A stretch of 21,180 nt of DNA from Candidatus Roizmanbacteria bacterium CG06_land_8_20_14_3_00_34_14 (GTDB lineage: Bacteria; Patescibacteriota; Microgenomatia; UBA1406; GWC2-37-13), in the NCBI GenBank assembly GCA_002779665.1, contig PEVZ01000050.1, forward strand, positions 1 to 21,180, given 5' to 3'. Each line of letters opens with the position of its first letter. The stretch's first letter is position 1. The translations under genes and the position numbers were made by a program. A model generated the notes under the pieces. It worked only from the letters and a program-made list of their open reading frames with translations. It made no database searches and had not been told where the DNA came from. Positions 6,058 through 12,867 of the stretch are shown piece after piece.

Positions 6058-7087
6058 ATTTTTTTTCGGGTTCGCCAACTTTAATATCTGGAGTATTTTC
6101 AGGAGCTGGAACAACTTTAATGACTTTTTCTGGCTCTTCAGATTTTATTTGAACGATATCAATCTCAAAATCAGTTAATCGGGATGCTAAATTTACATTT
6201 ATTCCACCGCGTCCTATAGCTAAAGGAGCCTCTTTCTCTTCGACCGTTACCTTAGCTCTTTTTCCGGTCTTATCAATCTCAACTGAAGTTATTTTTGCCG
6301 GAGATAAAGCCGATATTAAAAATAATTTTTCATCTTTATTCCATTGAATAATATCAATTTTTTCGTTTCCTCCTAATTCATCAATCACAGTTTGAACTCG
6401 GACCCCTTTTTGTCCAACGCAAGCGCCAACTGGATCAACTCCAGATTGAGATGAGGCAACTGCAATTTTAGCTCTTTCACCAGGTTCGCGGACGATCTTC
6501 TTAATTTCAATAGCGCCACTGGCAATCTCCGGTACTTCCCGTTTAAATAATTCTTCAATTAATTTTGGGTGAGAGTGAGAGACAATAATTCTTGGATTAT
6601 CAAATTTATCATTAGAAATTTCTTTAAGATAAACAATTAAACTATCATTTACCTGATACTTATAGTTGTTCATCTGCTCTTCCTTAGGTAGTATCGCTTC
6701 AGCTTTGCCAATATCAATTGAAGCGCTATAACCATCATATCTGATAATACGACCCTTGACAAGAGTGCCAACTTGAGATAAGTAATGCGACGCAACTGTT
6801 TTTTTCTCAGCCTCTCTAATTTTTTGTAAAATTACCTGCTTAGCAGTTTGAGCAGCAATTCTTCCAAAACCGGGAGGAGTAATATCTTTATCATCCTTAA
6901 ATAGTTTAGCTTCACCTGTATCTTGATTGACTTTAGCCTTAATTTCTTCTTCCTCCTTGGAATATTCTTTTTTATAGGCAGCAATAATTGCCTGTTCAAT
7001 TGAAGAAATGACGTCGTCTGACGAAATTCCTCTTTCGGTGGCAACTTGATTTAAAGCTAATGAAAATTCGCTCTTAATTACTGTCAT
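6056..7087 (-). CDS. nusA: Transcription termination/antitermination factor NusA
   Basis: NusA binds RNA polymerase and nascent RNA and modulates pausing, termination and antitermination. Domains in this 343-aa protein: N-terminal RNAP-binding domain (1 to about 100, MTVIKSEFSLALNQVATERG), S1 (about 106-170, VGTLVKGRIIRYDGYSASID), KH1 (about 190-265, with GACVGQKGVRVQTVIDEL), KH2 (about 270-315, with IGRGGINVNLASRL), and a short acidic/proline-rich tail. It lacks the C-terminal acidic repeats of E. coli NusA, as is usual outside proteobacteria. It lies 17 nt after rplY and 37 nt before infB; rimP, the usual upstream neighbour, is missing here. No Shine-Dalgarno is seen. Confidence 0.95.
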   Translation of the reverse strand: MTVIKSEFSLALNQVATERGISSDDVISSIEQAIIAAYKKEYSKEEEEIKAKVNQDTGEAKLFKDDKDITPPGFGRIAAQTAKQVILQKIREAEKKTVASHYLSQVGTLVKGRIIRYDGYSASIDIGKAEAILPKEEQMNNYKYQVNDSLIVYLKEISNDKFDNPRIIVSHSHPKLIEELFKREVPEIASGAIEIKKIVREPGERAKIAVASSQSGVDPVGACVGQKGVRVQTVIDELGGNEKIDIIQWNKDEKLFLISALSPAKITSVEIDKTGKRAKVTVEEKEAPLAIGRGGINVNLASRLTDFEIDIVQIKSEEPEKVIKVVPAPENTPDIKVGEPEKK

Positions 7088-7104
7088 ATAATATTTTTTT
7101 AAAT

Positions 7105-7857
7105 TTATTTTTTAACTTCTTTTTTACCTTCAGTTTTTTCCTTGCTCTCAGAATCTTTTACAGTCGAGGCAGGTTTCTTCTCACCTGTTTCTGGTTTGAC
7201 GCCTTCTTCAGCTCCTTCAGTCGCTTCGGTGATTATCTCAGGAGCAGCTACGGCTGTTTCCGGAACAATACTTTCTTCTTTATGGGCAACGACTCCAAGA
7301 ATAACTTTTTCCGCTGGAGTTTTAACTTCATATTTATCAGATTTTTTAAGATCGGCTACTTTGATTTCCTGACCAATTTCTTTTATGATTGAGATGTCTA
7401 CTTCAATACTTGATGGAATATCTTCCGGCAAAGCTTCGACTAACAAAGTCTCAGACTGAACAAGAAGAATACCGGCTTTTTGAGTGACAGCTTCAGAAAC
7501 TCCAACGGTTTTGACAGGAACGTTAGTTTCAATCTTTTTTGAAAGATCAATTTTTCTAAAATCAATATGAAGAAGCGTGCTTGTTAATGGGTGTTTTTGT
7601 ATGCCTTTTATCAAGACTGGAATATTTTCTTTGTCAACACTCAGATAAACAACCCCTGTCTCACCTACTATTTTATAAGTCTTAATAAGATCTTTATAAA
7701 CAACAGAAATTGATTTTGATTTAAAATCAGGTCCGAAGATATTTCCGGGTACCAATCCCTGCTTTCGAACTTTATTTAATTTTTTACCAAAAACAGTCCT
7801 AACTTCAGCCTTCAAAGAAACTTTATCCTTGGAACTATGTGATTTATTGTTTTTCAT
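7105..7857 (-). CDS. rplY: 50S ribosomal protein L25 (CTC/TL5 type)
   Basis: L25 binds 5S rRNA at the central protuberance of the large subunit. This 250-aa protein shows the N-terminal 5S-binding domain (SLKAEVRTVFGKKLNKVRKQ, GLVPGNIFG; about residues 13-105), the C-terminal CTC/TL5 beta domain (about 106-195, VPVKTVGVSEAVTQKAGILL, VEALPEDIPSSIEVDIS), and a low-complexity tail (about 200-250) rich in E, K, A and T that is typical of long L25 proteins. The ATG at 7857 has no Shine-Dalgarno but is preceded by a 23-nt AT-rich sequence almost identical to that before the gene at 17783. It is 44 nt after the DUF4012 gene and 17 nt before nusA. Confidence 0.94.
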   Translation of the reverse strand: MKNNKSHSSKDKVSLKAEVRTVFGKKLNKVRKQGLVPGNIFGPDFKSKSISVVYKDLIKTYKIVGETGVVYLSVDKENIPVLIKGIQKHPLTSTLLHIDFRKIDLSKKIETNVPVKTVGVSEAVTQKAGILLVQSETLLVEALPEDIPSSIEVDISIIKEIGQEIKVADLKKSDKYEVKTPAEKVILGVVAHKEESIVPETAVAAPEIITEATEGAEEGVKPETGEKKPASTVKDSESKEKTEGKKEVKK

Positions 7858-7880
7858 ATAATTTTTATAAAATTTATAAT
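7855..7880 (-). promoter_or_regulatory. AT-rich start region of rplY with -10-like TATAAA
   Basis: The minus strand has TATAAA at 7869-7864, 6 nt before the rplY ATG (7857-7855). The 26 nt ending at the ATG match the 26 nt ending at the ATG of the zinc-ribbon gene (17760-17785) at 25 positions. A TTGATA lies further up (7898-7893), but the spacing is not standard. Confidence 0.4.
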
Positions 7881-7901
7881 GGTTATAACTATTATCAAGA
7901 T

Positions 7902-10145
7902 CTATTCTTTTGCTAACTCAATGAAAAATATTTTGTCAGTCAATAGGTAAGTATTATAGATGATTTGATTATCTTTAACAATAGGAGAAAAATTTTGATT
8001 AAGGATAGAAATGTTTTTATTTAGTTCAAATTCCAATATTAAGTCTGAATTTTTTGCTCCGATTTGTTTTTGAATCACTAATTGGTATATGTTTGTTCCT
8101 TTTTTTATTGGTTCATTTAGTTGATAACTTATTTTAATATCACCTATTTTTCCCGGAGCCAGTTCAAAAAAAAAGCCAGCTAATTTATATTGAGGTTCAT
8201 CTATTTGATTGATTTTTTCAACTTGGACACCATCTTTGGTGATCTGATTGAGGGTAGAATTTAGAGGTAAAAGAACTTGAAAATAGTTACGATAATAACC
8301 GGTAGGAAAAATTTCAGATGGAGAATCATTTTTATATTGAAGAGAAAGTATATGGCTTATTTTTCCCTGAGCGTCAACTTTAATTTTAAGATTAACAAAG
8401 CGATTAATAAAAAAATTAGCCTTATTTGCCCCAAGATTAGCATCATATGGGAAAATATAATCAGTGATACAATCAGTTGACAAAGAACATTTAGGGCTAA
8501 TTATCCGTCCAGACCAAAAGTTAGAATCAAAAAGAGACTGGAAATTTTGATCTTCAAAAAAGACAGCTATTTGTTTTTCATCTAATGATTTTTTTACCTG
8601 GAATAATAAATTTTTAATATCGACTGTGTCAAAATTATTCTTTATTTGCCTAGCAATAGAAGATAAAAAGGTTTTTTTTTGTATTGATCCTGGGAAAAAT
8701 TTTTTTTCAACATTGAGTTGAGTTTTTAAATAAAAATTTTTGGCATTTATGTATTCATTAAAATCAGGCAGATATAGATCTTTAAAAGCATATAAAATAT
8801 TTTCTATTGCAGTCGTTGTCAGTAAAATTCCACCAGAAAAATCCGTCATCTTCATTTCTTTTTCTAAAAAGAATAAAGCTTTTTGATAATTTGTAAAAAA
8901 GTCAGGTGAAAAATTAGAATCTCTAAAAAACCAATGGGGGACGCTTAAATATTCAGCAATTGGCTTCGGAGGGTCAAGATGGACTGTTAATTGACCATCA
9001 GCATCATAGATGTCATAGATTTTGATATCTCCGACGTTATAATTACCAATTTCAATTACACCAAATGATCCTAAGAAACCACCCCCGGGGCGAAGCTCCA
9101 TATTGTTGGCGAAAAATATTACATATTTACTTATTTTTTCTTGTGAGATGGTTTTTTGAAAATATTCGATTACTTTTTTAGCTTTTTGAATGTTATCAGC
9201 TTGTTCGATCAGCTGTTTTTTTATTTTGTCAAAAAAATTATTCTTGAAAGGTATTTTTTGAGCTATGATATTTAGCTCCTCCTTAATATCCGATAAATTT
9301 TTTTTAATTTTTTCGATTCTTAAAGTTAAAATATTTTTTTGTTCCTTGGTTTTATTTTGTTGAAAAAATATTTCTTCTAAACCTTTGAAATCGCTCGTTA
9401 ACGCTTGAGTTTGCTTGATAATTATGAAGCTTTTTTCATTAATATCTATAAGATTGTCCGGTAGAATTGCTACACCAAATAACAAATAGGTTGGTCGGAC
9501 AATTGAGTATAAATTTTTTGGTAATTGATTGATTTTTGAATTATTGTAAATTTTGTGAGGAGAATTATTTTTAACGGAAAGATAGCTTTTATAATTAAAA
9601 AAATATGACAATAAGAGAAAGGGGATAAAAGCAACGTGAATAAAAATTATAGAAAAAATCGCCAGAAAAATTAAATTTTTTGCCGTAATAAATTTTTTAT
9701 AGTTTAAGGAAATATCAGGAACAAAACTTATTTTTTTCTTTATTAATTGAGATGTATTCAGATTAAGAATAGTCTCATCGCTTTTAGAAAGAGCGAACCA
9801 AAGGATTTGGTCAATCTCATTTTTTTCAAGCCTCTCGCCATTTACTTTAATAATCTTGACATTTTTTGGAAAAGTTTTTTTATTAATAAGATTATTTTTT
9901 TTACCAAAAAAAATATGGATAAAAATTGTATTTTTATTATCGATTATTTTTTCTATTGTAACGGTCTCATTGACAATAAAAATATAGCGGAACATCCTAA
10001 TGGCTTTTGGAATAATAGGAGAGCTGAAATGGTCAATAGAAACTCTTCTTAGCTCATTTTTTAGAAGAGTGATAAACGGATAGTTTTTTTTTGACACAAT
10101 CAAGGCGCTTTGTTTTTCTTCAACGATTTCGGTATGCAATTTCAT
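7902..10145 (-). CDS. DUF4012 domain-containing membrane protein
   Basis: A 747-aa protein of unknown function. A predicted membrane helix (about residues 160-185, NLIFLAIFSIIFIHVAFIPF) separates an N-terminal region from a large C-terminal part that is probably extracytoplasmic. The DUF4012 signature is at about 345-450: MELRPGGGFLGSFGVIEIGN, DADGQLTVHLDPPKPI and VPHWFFRDSNFSPDFFTNYQ. The N-terminal 140 residues (ALIVSKKNYPFITLLKNELR and following) look like a degraded Rossmann-type domain without a glycine-rich loop. DUF4012 proteins are frequent in CPR bacteria and probably work at the cell surface, but no biochemical role is known to me. The ATG at 10145 is preferred over an upstream TTG at 10160 because TACAAT lies 6 nt before it. 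Confidence 0.85.
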   Translation of the reverse strand: MKLHTEIVEEKQSALIVSKKNYPFITLLKNELRRVSIDHFSSPIIPKAIRMFRYIFIVNETVTIEKIIDNKNTIFIHIFFGKKNNLINKKTFPKNVKIIKVNGERLEKNEIDQILWFALSKSDETILNLNTSQLIKKKISFVPDISLNYKKFITAKNLIFLAIFSIIFIHVAFIPFLLLSYFFNYKSYLSVKNNSPHKIYNNSKINQLPKNLYSIVRPTYLLFGVAILPDNLIDINEKSFIIIKQTQALTSDFKGLEEIFFQQNKTKEQKNILTLRIEKIKKNLSDIKEELNIIAQKIPFKNNFFDKIKKQLIEQADNIQKAKKVIEYFQKTISQEKISKYVIFFANNMELRPGGGFLGSFGVIEIGNYNVGDIKIYDIYDADGQLTVHLDPPKPIAEYLSVPHWFFRDSNFSPDFFTNYQKALFFLEKEMKMTDFSGGILLTTTAIENILYAFKDLYLPDFNEYINAKNFYLKTQLNVEKKFFPGSIQKKTFLSSIARQIKNNFDTVDIKNLLFQVKKSLDEKQIAVFFEDQNFQSLFDSNFWSGRIISPKCSLSTDCITDYIFPYDANLGANKANFFINRFVNLKIKVDAQGKISHILSLQYKNDSPSEIFPTGYYRNYFQVLLPLNSTLNQITKDGVQVEKINQIDEPQYKLAGFFFELAPGKIGDIKISYQLNEPIKKGTNIYQLVIQKQIGAKNSDLILEFELNKNISILNQNFSPIVKDNQIIYNTYLLTDKIFFIELAKE

Positions 10146-10151
10146 TATGTA

Positions 10152-10157
10152 ATTGTA
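10152..10157 (-). promoter_or_regulatory. -10-like TACAAT before the DUF4012 gene
   Basis: TACAAT (10157-10152, minus strand) ends 6 nt before the ATG at 10145, the same spacing as at rmuC, cca and the DUF4446 gene. The best -35 candidate, ATGACA, is 19 nt further up and therefore poorly spaced. It suggests a leaderless start of the whole rplY-nusA-infB block. Confidence 0.4.
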
Positions 10158-10206
10158 CAAAATTTGTTTGCCTGATTGTCATCCCTGTTGACCTATTTGT
10201 AGAAAT

Positions 10207-10236
10207 GTGATTAATCACTTGAGCAAATTCATTTGC
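10207..10236. repeat. Two adjacent short palindromes in a divergent spacer
   Basis: GTGATTAATCAC (10207-10218) is a perfect 12-nt palindrome; GCAAAT and ATTTGC (10223-10228 and 10231-10236) form a second one around TC. They lie in the 178-nt spacer between the divergent DUF4012 and DUF433 genes, which otherwise shows only promoter-like sequences. They are possible operator sites for a dimeric regulator; no regulator is identified. Confidence 0.4.
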
Positions 10237-10285
10237 AGGTGGCTATATTCCAGCCCCTATTTCCCCCATTTAAGGTAATTACAGA

Positions 10286-10314
10286 TTGTAATTTATATGT
10301 CAACTTGATATTAT
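10286..10314 (+). promoter_or_regulatory. Probable promoter of the DUF433/DUF5615 pair
   Basis: TTGTAA (10286-10291) and TATTAT (10309-10314) are separated by 17 nt. The DUF433 ATG lies 9 nt downstream with no Shine-Dalgarno. An alternative -10, TATATT (10312-10317), would leave 6 nt. Either way the mRNA would be nearly leaderless. Confidence 0.45.
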
Positions 10315-10323
10315 ATTATCTAT

Positions 10324-10554
10324 ATGAATTATCAAAAATATATTACTATAAACCCAAAAATTTTAGCAGGCAAACCCGTCATTACAGGGACACGCATACC
10401 CGTTGACATAATTATAAAAAAGTTAGGTCAAAATATGAATGTTGAAGAAATTTTACAAGATTACCCAAGAGTCACAAAAAAGGCAATTCTTGCCTCTCTT
10501 AGATATGCAGGAGAAATCATAAGTAAAGAAGAAATTTATCCTCTAACTCCATGA
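10324..10554 (+). CDS. DUF433 antitoxin-like protein
   Basis: A 76-aa DUF433 protein. The family hallmark is clear: ITINPKILAGKPVITGTRIP (about 7-26), then VDIIIKKLGQNMNVEEILQDYPRVTKKAILASLRYA, a helix-turn-helix-like C-terminal half. DUF433 proteins typically precede DUF5615 PIN-like proteins and are regarded as the antitoxin/DNA-binding partner in a VapBC-like arrangement. Here the stop overlaps the start of the DUF5615 gene by 4 nt (ATGA), the coupling expected for such a pair. Confidence 0.9.
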   Translation: MNYQKYITINPKILAGKPVITGTRIPVDIIIKKLGQNMNVEEILQDYPRVTKKAILASLRYAGEIISKEEIYPLTP

Positions 10555-10901
10555 AATTTTTGATTGATGAATCGATAGAATATCGTATTGTTGGTTTTTT
10601 GCGAAGTTTAGACTATAACACGCTTTCTGTTGCCGAATCATTTTCGAGCCTAGATGACAAAATAATTCTTTCAATTGCCTACAAAGAAAGTAGAATTATT
10701 ATCACTAATGACAAGGATTTTGGAGAATTGATTTATAAGTTACAATTACCTCATAAAGGAATTATTTTAATCCGATTATTTGAGGAAAATTATCAATCAA
10801 AAGAAGACAAACTTAAATTGATTCTTAAGAAATTCAAAAGTAAATTACAAAATACCTTCACTATTGTTTCGAAAAATAAAATAAGATTTAAAAAAAGTTA
10901 G
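10551..10901 (+). CDS. DUF5615 PIN-like domain protein, probable toxin
   Basis: A 116-aa protein of the DUF5615/Mut7-C-like PIN group. Acidic residues fitting a PIN metal site are visible: D6-E7 in KFLIDESIE, D35-D36 in SSLDDKIIL, and D54/D56 in IITNDKDFGEL. The IILIRLFEEN strand follows the family pattern. PIN toxins are usually RNA endonucleases; that activity is inferred for this family. It is translationally coupled to the DUF433 gene by a 4-nt overlap. Confidence 0.88.
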   Translation: MKFLIDESIEYRIVGFLRSLDYNTLSVAESFSSLDDKIILSIAYKESRIIITNDKDFGELIYKLQLPHKGIILIRLFEENYQSKEDKLKLILKKFKSKLQNTFTIVSKNKIRFKKS

Positions 10902-10914
10902 ATAATTTAAAAAC

Positions 10915-11394
10915 ATGAAAAATAAAGCCTTAATACTTTCTTATAATAACTTAGAAAAATCGACTCCAGTCTTAAAAAGCAAAAAAACCGTATTGGTTGG
11001 GGGGTGTTTTGACCTTATTCACTATGGTCATCTGAAGTTTTTGGAGTCAGCTAAAGAGCAAGGCGATTTTTTGATCGTTGCTCTTGAATCGGATGAGTTT
11101 ATAAAAAAACATAAAAGAAAACTTCAGGTTCATCATCAGTATGAAAGAGCGGAGATATTATCAAATTTAATTATGGTTGATTTGGTTGTTCTCTTACCAT
11201 TTTTTAAAACAAATGAAGAGTATTTTGAGTTGGTAAAAAAGATACATCCGGGTATAATCGCCGTGACGGAGGGGGATAAACAGTTGGAAAACAAAAAAAA
11301 GCAGGCGAAGTTAGTGGGAGCCGAAGTCAGAGAAGTTGTTACTAATCTAAAGAATTTCTCAACCCGCAATATTGCCAAGATTTTTAATCTATAA
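10915..11394 (+). CDS. Cytidylyltransferase-like nucleotidyltransferase
   Basis: A 159-aa protein of the HxGH nucleotidyltransferase superfamily (the group containing glycerol-3-phosphate cytidylyltransferase, RfaE2/HldE C-terminal domain and archaeal RibL-type FAD synthetase). The nucleotide-binding motif is GGCFDLIHYGH (29-39, HYGH at 36-39). VALESDEF and HHQYERAEIL match the middle motifs, and NFSTRNIAKIF near the C-terminus matches the usual (I)STTxI segment. The first 20 residues precede the domain. It transfers a nucleotidyl group from an NTP to a phosphorylated substrate; the substrate cannot be read from sequence. It starts 13 nt after the PIN-like gene and may be read through from that operon. 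GATAAT lies 8 nt before the ATG. Confidence 0.85.
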   Translation: MKNKALILSYNNLEKSTPVLKSKKTVLVGGCFDLIHYGHLKFLESAKEQGDFLIVALESDEFIKKHKRKLQVHHQYERAEILSNLIMVDLVVLLPFFKTNEEYFELVKKIHPGIIAVTEGDKQLENKKKQAKLVGAEVREVVTNLKNFSTRNIAKIFNL

Positions 11395-11405
11395 TCGAAT
11401 CTACA

Positions 11406-11456
11406 TTGACATTAGATATAAAATAAGTATAATATAGGTATTAAATAAGTTATAAT
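11406..11456 (+). promoter_or_regulatory. Promoter region of the antitoxin/RelE operon with duplicated -10 segment
   Basis: TTGACA (11406-11411) and TATAAT (11428-11433) are both perfect consensus hexamers with a 16-nt spacer. A second TATAAT (11451-11456) lies 7 nt before the antitoxin ATG. The two -10 boxes sit in a direct repeat (AAATAAGTATAATA at 11421, AAATAAGTTATAATAA at 11444), so the -10 region seems duplicated. One start gives a leader of roughly 25 nt, the other a leaderless mRNA. Confidence 0.6.
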
Positions 11457-11463
11457 AATCTAT

Positions 11464-11715
11464 ATGAACACGAATCAGATTCAAATAAAAGTCAGCGTTT
11501 CCGAACAATTAAGCAATCTTCTTAGATATAAAGCGGACAGATTAGGAATTCCTGTTACTCAATTAGTAAAATATATCTTAATTAAAGATGTGGAAAAAGA
11601 AAATCCAGTTTTTACAGTGTCAGATCAGTTAGAAAAAATATCAGAGAAGGCAATTGGTGATTTAAATAATTCTATTATTGTAGATAATATCGACGATTTT
11701 TTTAATAAGCTTTAA
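11464..11715 (+). CDS. Small antitoxin (ribbon-helix-helix-like) of a RelE pair
   Basis: An 83-aa protein directly upstream of a RelE-like toxin with a 5-nt gap. Residues 5-40 (QIQIKVSVSEQLSNLLRYKA, then GIPVTQLVKYILIKDV) read like a ribbon-helix-helix or RelB/DinJ-like N-terminus, a beta strand followed by two helices. The acidic C-terminal half (DNIDDFFNKL) is typical of the toxin-neutralising tail. The predicted role is to bind and inhibit the toxin and repress its own promoter. Confidence 0.82.
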   Translation: MNTNQIQIKVSVSEQLSNLLRYKADRLGIPVTQLVKYILIKDVEKENPVFTVSDQLEKISEKAIGDLNNSIIVDNIDDFFNKL

Positions 11716-11720
11716 AATTT

Positions 11721-11993
11721 ATGAAAATCAGATTATCGACTGATTTAGTTAAACTTCTCAGAAAAATAAAGAATAAGGATAAAATTTTAACAAATCAAAT
11801 AAGTAACAAACTAAAATTATTTCAAGTAAATGCACAACACCCATCTTTAAGAACCCATAAATTATCTGGTAAAATGAGTAATCGTTGGAGTATCTCCATA
11901 AATAAAAGTTTAAGGATAATATATATTTTATTAAAATCTGACGAAGCTTATTTTATCGCGTTAGGAACGCATGACGAAGTTTATAGAAGATAA
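11721..11993 (+). CDS. RelE/YafQ-like toxin
   Basis: A 90-aa RelE/ParE-superfamily toxin. Landmarks are NAQHPSLRTHKLSGKMSNRW (about 35-54), the strand WSISINKSLRIIYIL with its basic residue, and the C-terminus ALGTHDEVYRR. This pattern is common among RelE-like proteins of CPR bacteria. mRNA cleavage on the ribosome is the known activity of the best-studied relatives. The closely similar C-terminus of the toxin at 255-524 indicates two members of the same family in this window. Confidence 0.88.
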   Translation: MKIRLSTDLVKLLRKIKNKDKILTNQISNKLKLFQVNAQHPSLRTHKLSGKMSNRWSISINKSLRIIYILLKSDEAYFIALGTHDEVYRR

Positions 11994-11997
11994 AAAT

Positions 11998-12486
11998 ATG
12001 AAAACACAATTAATGATAGAGCTTTCAGACAAAACCAAAAAACAAATCGTTGACCAATTGGCCGATTTTCGAAAACTGTATCCTCAATTTCAGTGGGAGA
12101 GGATCGAAAACTACAATATTCTTATTCACTCATTTGGGGAATTTGCAAATAAAAAATCAACAATAGAAAAAATAGAGACTGCTTTGTACGATAAGAATTT
12201 ATTTTATTTATATTCATTTGAAGTAGCCTTAACTATTGGCAATAACATTATTTTATTTATGGATTTTAAAAGGGAAAAAGAAATTGAAAGAATCAGTGAG
12301 AGTATTAACGAGGTAGAAAAATTTGTTCCCCGATTAATTCTTGCCAAATATAAAATTCCATCAAAGCAACAGTACTTTGTTATTAAAAAACGCCTGTCCA
12401 ATATAGAGGTCGACATTTCTTTTAAAGTGAATAAGTTGAGTTTATTTGAAGGTGAGAAGAGGGTAAGGGTCTTTAAACTGCTTTAA
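11998..12486 (+). CDS. 2H-phosphoesterase-like (LigT/2'-5' RNA ligase fold) protein with missing catalytic histidines
   Basis: A 162-aa protein whose layout resembles the 2'-5' RNA ligase/cyclic phosphodiesterase (LigT, 2H) family: an opening LMIELSDKTKKQIVDQLADF, then WERIENYNILIHSFGEF, where the family has an H-x-T/S motif followed by hydrophobic-FxG, and later FVPRLILAKYKI, where the second H-x-T motif normally precedes LAR. N40 and R112 stand where the histidines are expected, so the enzyme appears inactive, perhaps binding RNA only. An in-frame ATG at 11971 would overlap the toxin gene; the ATG at 11998, 4 nt after the toxin stop, matches the usual start of the domain. The family call is tentative. 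Confidence 0.55.
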   Translation: MKTQLMIELSDKTKKQIVDQLADFRKLYPQFQWERIENYNILIHSFGEFANKKSTIEKIETALYDKNLFYLYSFEVALTIGNNIILFMDFKREKEIERISESINEVEKFVPRLILAKYKIPSKQQYFVIKKRLSNIEVDISFKVNKLSLFEGEKRVRVFKLL

Positions 12487-12490
12487 AACC

Positions 12491-12512
12491 CGCCTTCGTC
12501 AAGACTTCGGCG
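12491..12512. repeat. GC-rich quasi-palindrome
   Basis: CGCC-TTC-GTC-AA-GAC-TTC-GGCG: the outer CGCC/GGCG and inner GTC/GAC pair symmetrically, while the TTC/TTC positions do not. It lies just after the stop of the 2H-like gene, in the convergent spacer before the minus-strand terminator, and stands out by GC content. It may be a dispersed palindrome or a weak terminator for the plus-strand gene; no T-run follows. Confidence 0.4.
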
Positions 12513-12524
12513 AGGCAAAGCAAA

Positions 12525-12550
12525 ATCCCTCACCATTGCTGGTGAGGGAT
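12525..12550 (-). terminator. Rho-independent terminator of the DUF5679 gene
   Basis: ATCCCTCACC (12525-12534) pairs perfectly with GGTGAGGGAT (12541-12550) around a 6-nt loop. On the minus strand the stem is followed by TTTTG. It lies 24 nt after the DUF5679 stop codon. This is the clearest intrinsic terminator in the window. Confidence 0.8.
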
Positions 12551-12574
12551 ATACTATCCTATTTAAATAAAATA

Positions 12575-12721
12575 TTATGCAGCAGTGCCAATTCGGTACA
12601 TTCCTGTTCCACAATCTGGGCACTTTCCTTTCATCGCTGGTTTACCATTTTTCATGGTAACTTTTTCAGGATTTGCAACTTCTTTTTTTGCTCTGCATTT
12701 TACACAGTACATTGATGCCAT
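12575..12721 (-). CDS. DUF5679 small zinc-ribbon protein
   Basis: A 48-aa protein, MASMYCVKCRAKKEVANPEK followed by VTMKNGKPAMKGKCPDCGTG and MYRIGTAA. It has two CxxC pairs, C6-x2-C9 and C34-x2-C37, in a zinc-ribbon layout, and matches DUF5679, a family common in CPR and some other bacteria. The function is unknown; size, basic charge and strong expression signals suggest a nucleic-acid or ribosome-associated role (inference). It has the best ribosome binding site in the window, AAGGGGGTGA about 8 nt before the ATG, and its own terminator at 12525-12550. The opposite strand has a 66-codon open frame that is a shadow of this gene. Confidence 0.9.
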   Translation of the reverse strand: MASMYCVKCRAKKEVANPEKVTMKNGKPAMKGKCPDCGTGMYRIGTAA

Positions 12722-12743
12722 AATTTATTTCACCCCCTTTTTT

Positions 12744-12867
12744 AGAAACTCTTTAACGAGTGTCTACGAGTTTAGAGTTTCTTAAATCCGCCAATAATCG
12801 CTCTTCAAGCCGTGTACGAATAGTACTGAAAAGGCTTGAAGTAAGATATGGTGGATAGAAACCATAT
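12744..12867 (-). ncRNA. Hairpin-rich spacer or leader upstream of the DUF5679 gene
   Basis: Three separate stems occur in 124 nt: AGAAACTCT (12744-12752) with AGAGTTTCT (12774-12782); CTTCAAGCC (12803-12811) with GGCTTGAAG (12833-12841), with an inner GTAC/GTAC pair; and ATATGGT (12846-12852) with ACCATAT (12861-12867). It could be the 5' leader of DUF5679, the end of the upstream gene's transcript plus a leader, or a small RNA. None of the stems has a downstream T-run on the minus strand, so they are not obvious terminators. No known riboswitch or tRNA was recognised. Confidence 0.35.

Noticed and set aside
6832..7044. 70-codon minus-strand frame inside nusA
   Set aside because: It is an out-of-frame shadow of the conserved NusA N-terminal domain.
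12585..12785. 66-codon plus-strand open frame
   Set aside because: It is antisense to the DUF5679 gene, which has paired CxxC motifs, a strong ribosome binding site and a terminator; the plus-strand frame shows no family features.
12722..12867. tRNA-like or known riboswitch structure
   Set aside because: No T-arm consensus, anticodon arm or known aptamer core could be matched; only generic hairpins are seen.
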